This document shows positions 5,092 through 6,571 of a stretch of DNA of 6,571 nt, piece after piece. Both the position numbers and the translations under genes were made by a program. The notes under the pieces are model-generated. The model worked only from the letters and a program-made list of their open reading frames with translations. It had not been told where the DNA came from and did no database searches. Origin of the DNA: Prevotellaceae bacterium (GTDB lineage: Bacteria > Bacteroidota > Bacteroidia > Bacteroidales > UBA932). The DNA is taken from the NCBI GenBank assembly GCA_031287815.1, contig JAITSM010000111.1, positions 1-6,571 of the forward strand, given 5' to 3'. The stretch's first letter is position 1. Every line of letters begins with the position of its first letter.

Positions 5092-5322
5092 TTTTGGGTA
5101 CTTTTATTCTGTAATTTGAAATCTTGACAATTTCTGTATAATAAGAATAGAATAAAACCACACAGAGAATCGTGGATTCAGCTTATTTATTATACGGGTA
5201 GTCAAGAACCTCAAATTACGATAAGTTTAGTCCACGTTACACGTTTTATGACTGACCAACCGCTCTGAGAAGAGAAATCCCCAATACCAGACTAACGAAT
5301 AAAAGTTGCCAAGATGTAATAA

Positions 5323-5395
5323 CCTGCGGCGAGGGGGATTGTTTTGTAAAATGTTTGTGTTTGGAAAGTGCAAAACAATCCCAAAAGCCGGAAGG
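5323..5395 (+). other. Long hairpin with perfect 12-bp stem (domain 2 of the structured RNA)
   Basis: GGGATTGTTTTG (5335-5346) and CAAAACAATCCC (5371-5382) are perfectly complementary around a 24-base loop. Below a symmetric 4x4 internal loop, CGGC pairs with GCCG (5327-5330, 5387-5390), and CCT with AGG closes the base. A run of A, not T, follows the main stem, so it is not an intrinsic terminator on this strand. It could be a processing site, a stability element or a control structure ahead of the downstream gene. Confidence 0.6.
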
Positions 5396-5418
5396 AAGTT
5401 AGAAACTAAAAATTAATT

Positions 5419-5472
5419 ATGAGTATAACAGCCCATCGGGCTTTATATAATAAACAACCAATAACCAACTAA
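5419..5472 (+). CDS. Possible 17-residue upstream ORF
   Basis: ATG at 5419 opens MSITAHRALYNKQPITN and a TAA at 5470-5472, 5 nt before the ATG of the surface-protein gene. There is no clear ribosome binding site and no similarity I recognise. A small hairpin (5430-5442) lies inside it. It may be chance; if translated, it could couple to or regulate the following gene. Confidence 0.2.
   Translation: MSITAHRALYNKQPITN
5430..5449 (+). terminator. Weak terminator-like hairpin after the structured RNA
   Basis: AGCCC (5430-5434) and GGGCT (5438-5442) form a 5-bp stem with a 3-base loop, followed by an imperfect T-rich tail (TTATATAA). It could end the structured RNA before the surface-protein gene, or attenuate that gene. 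The short stem and broken T-run make it a weak candidate. Confidence 0.3.
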
Positions 5473-5477
5473 CAATC

Positions 5478-6571
5478 ATGAAAAAAAAATCAAAACAAAC
5501 ACGCCCCCTAACCCCCAAAGGGGGAACGAAGCGCATGCGCTCTACACAAAACACCCCCTTTGGGGGATTTAGGGGGCTTCCCTTTGGGGAATTTAGAGGG
5601 CTTCTTGCCTTATTATTATTCCCCTTTTGGGGATTAGGGGGCTTGTCTGCCAAAGTAACCGTTACCAACATGGCGGTGAATTACCCCAACAAAGTTTCCT
5701 TCACCCTCACATGGGATGCACCTGCGCACAACAACCAACTCTGGGTGATTGTGGACTATATTAAAGTAGAAAATGCCTCCACGGCGGACAATAGCTGGAA
5801 GCGCGCCCTTGTTACAGGGGCTACCGCCACCGGTAACGGCTCTGCCGCCATCGCTACCCAAACCAATCGCGGCTTCTGGTTAAACACTGCCGGCAGCAGC
5901 AGCGGCAGCGCAAACATTACGGCGGCTTTGAGCCTTGACGCCGGCGTACGGCAATTCAACTGGTGCGCCTACGCCTTGAATTATCCGCCGGAAGCGAAAA
6001 TTAAGCCTGAAGGCGGATACGATTTATACGGCACGTCGCCATTTAGTATTACCTATAACAACGGCAGTTCTACTACGACCGATGCAAATACCTTTAAGTT
6101 GGGGTGCATTACCGCTATCACCGACGCTACCGATAATCCCGCCGGCATTATTCCCCCTGCACCCGCCGCTACTGTAACTTCGCAAACGATCTGTTACAAC
6201 ACCAAAGCCACCCTCTCCGCCGCTGTTGGCGGTGGCACGACATCGCCAATGACCTATACATGGAACATTAACGGCGCCACCAGCGTAACCTATCTGTCAA
6301 CCATCACCACCACCCAAAGTTTAACCGCCACGACTACCTACACGGTAACCGCCCGCAATGCGAACGGCTGCACAAGTGCGGTATCGAACAAAGGGACGGT
6401 TACCGTGCGTCCGGCATTCACTTCCGGCGCGATTGCCACCACCGGGCAGACAATTTGCAGCGGGGCAGCGGTCACTACTATTGGCAACAGCACGGCAGCC
6501 TCCGGCGGCGACAACAGCATTACCTACCAATGGTACCGTAATGGTAGTGTTATTTCCGGCGCTACCTTATC
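5478..6571 (+). CDS. Large secreted surface protein with Ig/PKD-like repeats (3' end outside window)
   Basis: The frame is open from ATG 5478 to the window end (364 codons). The start follows an A-rich stretch typical of Bacteroidota and gives MKKKSKQT, a lysine-rich n-region. Residues 9-58 are encoded by interspersed repeats; the last of them supplies the hydrophobic stretch GLLALLLFPFWGLGGLSA and a likely cleavage after LSA (about 58). Residues 59-215 form one domain: TLTWDAPAHNNQLWVIVDYI, NRGFWLN, FNWCAYALNYPPEA, GGYDLYGTSPFSITY and a second Cys at 210. I have seen this layout in Bacteroidales surface proteins but know no name or function for it. From about 228 come Ig/PKD-like repeats: the first has SQTICYN, MTYTWNING, TYTVTARNANGC; the second has GQTICSGAAV and SITYQWYRNG and runs off the end. 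Such proteins are usually very long and exported to the cell surface, often by the type IX system; its C-terminal sorting domain would lie outside the window. Confidence 0.85.
   Translation, partial: MKKKSKQTRPLTPKGGTKRMRSTQNTPFGGFRGLPFGEFRGLLALLLFPFWGLGGLSAKVTVTNMAVNYPNKVSFTLTWDAPAHNNQLWVIVDYIKVENASTADNSWKRALVTGATATGNGSAAIATQTNRGFWLNTAGSSSGSANITAALSLDAGVRQFNWCAYALNYPPEAKIKPEGGYDLYGTSPFSITYNNGSSTTTDANTFKLGCITAITDATDNPAGIIPPAPAATVTSQTICYNTKATLSAAVGGGTTSPMTYTWNINGATSVTYLSTITTTQSLTATTTYTVTARNANGCTSAVSNKGTVTVRPAFTSGAIATTGQTICSGAAVTTIGNSTAASGGDNSITYQWYRNGSVISGATL
5504..5644. repeat. Cluster of four CCCCCTAAATCCCCCAAAGGGG-type repeats in a signal-peptide region
   Basis: Copy A (5504-5526) reads CCCCCTAACCCCCAAAGGGG on the plus strand. 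Copies B (5554-5580), C (5580-5604) and D (5621-5644) are the same unit in the opposite orientation with small changes. Between A and B lies a perfect 12-bp palindrome, AGCGCATGCGCT (5530-5541). Each unit contains a C-run/AAA/G-run palindrome. Repeats of this kind are, from memory, scattered in many Bacteroidota genomes, usually between genes. Here they keep the reading frame of the surface protein open. Confidence 0.8.

Larger units (their letters stand above)
5075..5401 (+). ncRNA. Candidate structured RNA or long structured 5' leader, family not recognised
   Basis: By hand the RNA folds into two domains. Domain 1: 5100-5109 pairs with 5297-5306 (10 bp, plus GG/CC at 5096-5097 and 5309-5310). 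Inside it, 5111-5119 pairs with 5211-5219 (9 bp) and 5122-5128 with 5201-5207 (7 bp), enclosing 5136-5144 with 5187-5195 (9 bp) and a CCAC/GTGG hairpin (5158-5161, 5172-5175). A second branch holds TTAGTC/GACTAA (5227-5232, 5290-5295) and a CTCT-GAGA-AGAG hairpin. Domain 2: 5335-5346 pairs perfectly with 5371-5382 (12 bp), extended by CGGC/GCCG and CCT/AGG. A strong promoter and boxA precede it; no coding potential is evident. It does not match RNase P RNA, tmRNA, SRP RNA or a riboswitch I know. A 6S-like RNA is conceivable but unproven. It may be a stand-alone RNA or the leader of the surface-protein gene. Confidence 0.55.

Noticed and set aside
5124..5142. TTGACA followed by TATAAT, resembling an E. 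coli sigma-70 promoter
   Set aside because: The spacing is only 7 bp instead of about 17, the organism uses Bacteroidota promoters, and both segments take part in the predicted RNA stems.
5335..5382. Perfect 12-bp stem as an intrinsic terminator
   Set aside because: It is followed by AAAA on the plus strand and by C-rich sequence on the minus strand; there is no T-run on either.
5092..5477. A 16S rRNA or other rRNA gene after the boxA leader
   Set aside because: No conserved 16S start sequence or other rRNA signature is found, and the surface-protein gene begins at 5478.
5504..5644. CRISPR array
   Set aside because: The repeats are short, in mixed orientation, unevenly spaced and inside a coding frame; there are no spacers of uniform length and no cas genes.
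5417..5671. Minus-strand frame of 84 codons with PPNPQKG / SPLNPPKG repeats
   Set aside because: It is an antisense reading of the interspersed repeats in the surface-protein gene; the proline-glycine pattern is typical of translated repeats and no family is recognised.

Overview
The window looks like a piece of a Bacteroidota (Bacteroidales-type) chromosome, probably from an uncultured or little-studied lineage. Four things support this. Several promoters have the phylum's TTTG-N19/20-TAnnTTTG form. Genes start without clear Shine-Dalgarno sequences. Several proteins have the characteristic Bacteroidota form of their family: a ~395-residue QueA, a substrate-binding lipoprotein with a GGG/GGN-DFWE motif, a DUF6340-like TPR protein, and the C-terminus of a widespread Bacteroidota hypothetical protein. 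The intergenic DNA is also full of degenerate heptamer repeats and of a 'CCCCCTAAATCCCCCAAAGGGGG' repeat that I recall from this phylum. No species can be named from the sequence.

Layout. Positions 1-288 (+) hold the C-terminal end of a hypothetical protein, followed by a palindromic repeat and a strong GAAA-loop terminator that separates it from the convergent genes. From 4910 down to 428 everything is on the minus strand: fabG (fatty-acid synthesis), a secreted DUF6340/TPR-like protein, tRNA-Thr(CGT) with its own promoter inside the 3' end of that gene, a BtuF/FepB-type substrate-binding lipoprotein, and queA (queuosine biosynthesis). The lipoprotein gene and queA are 7 nt apart and clearly form an operon. 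No promoter is visible between the tRNA and the lipoprotein gene, so the tRNA promoter may drive all three.

Positions 4911-5477 are a 567-bp divergent intergenic region. It carries the fabG promoter on the minus strand and a textbook Bacteroidota promoter on the plus strand. About 12 nt after that promoter's -7 box is a perfect rRNA-type boxA (TGCTCTTTAACA), but no rRNA gene follows. Instead there are about 310 nt predicted by eye to fold into a multibranched domain and a long hairpin, then a short weak terminator-like hairpin and the start of a large secreted protein. That protein (5478 to the window end, incomplete) has a signal sequence built from copies of the interspersed repeat, an N-terminal domain I do not recognise by name, and at least two Ig/PKD-like repeats, as in large Bacteroidales surface proteins.

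The most unusual features are the boxA-led structured RNA, and the way tandem heptamers and interspersed repeats sit on the start or stop codons of most genes here and have been drawn into the N-termini of three exported proteins.
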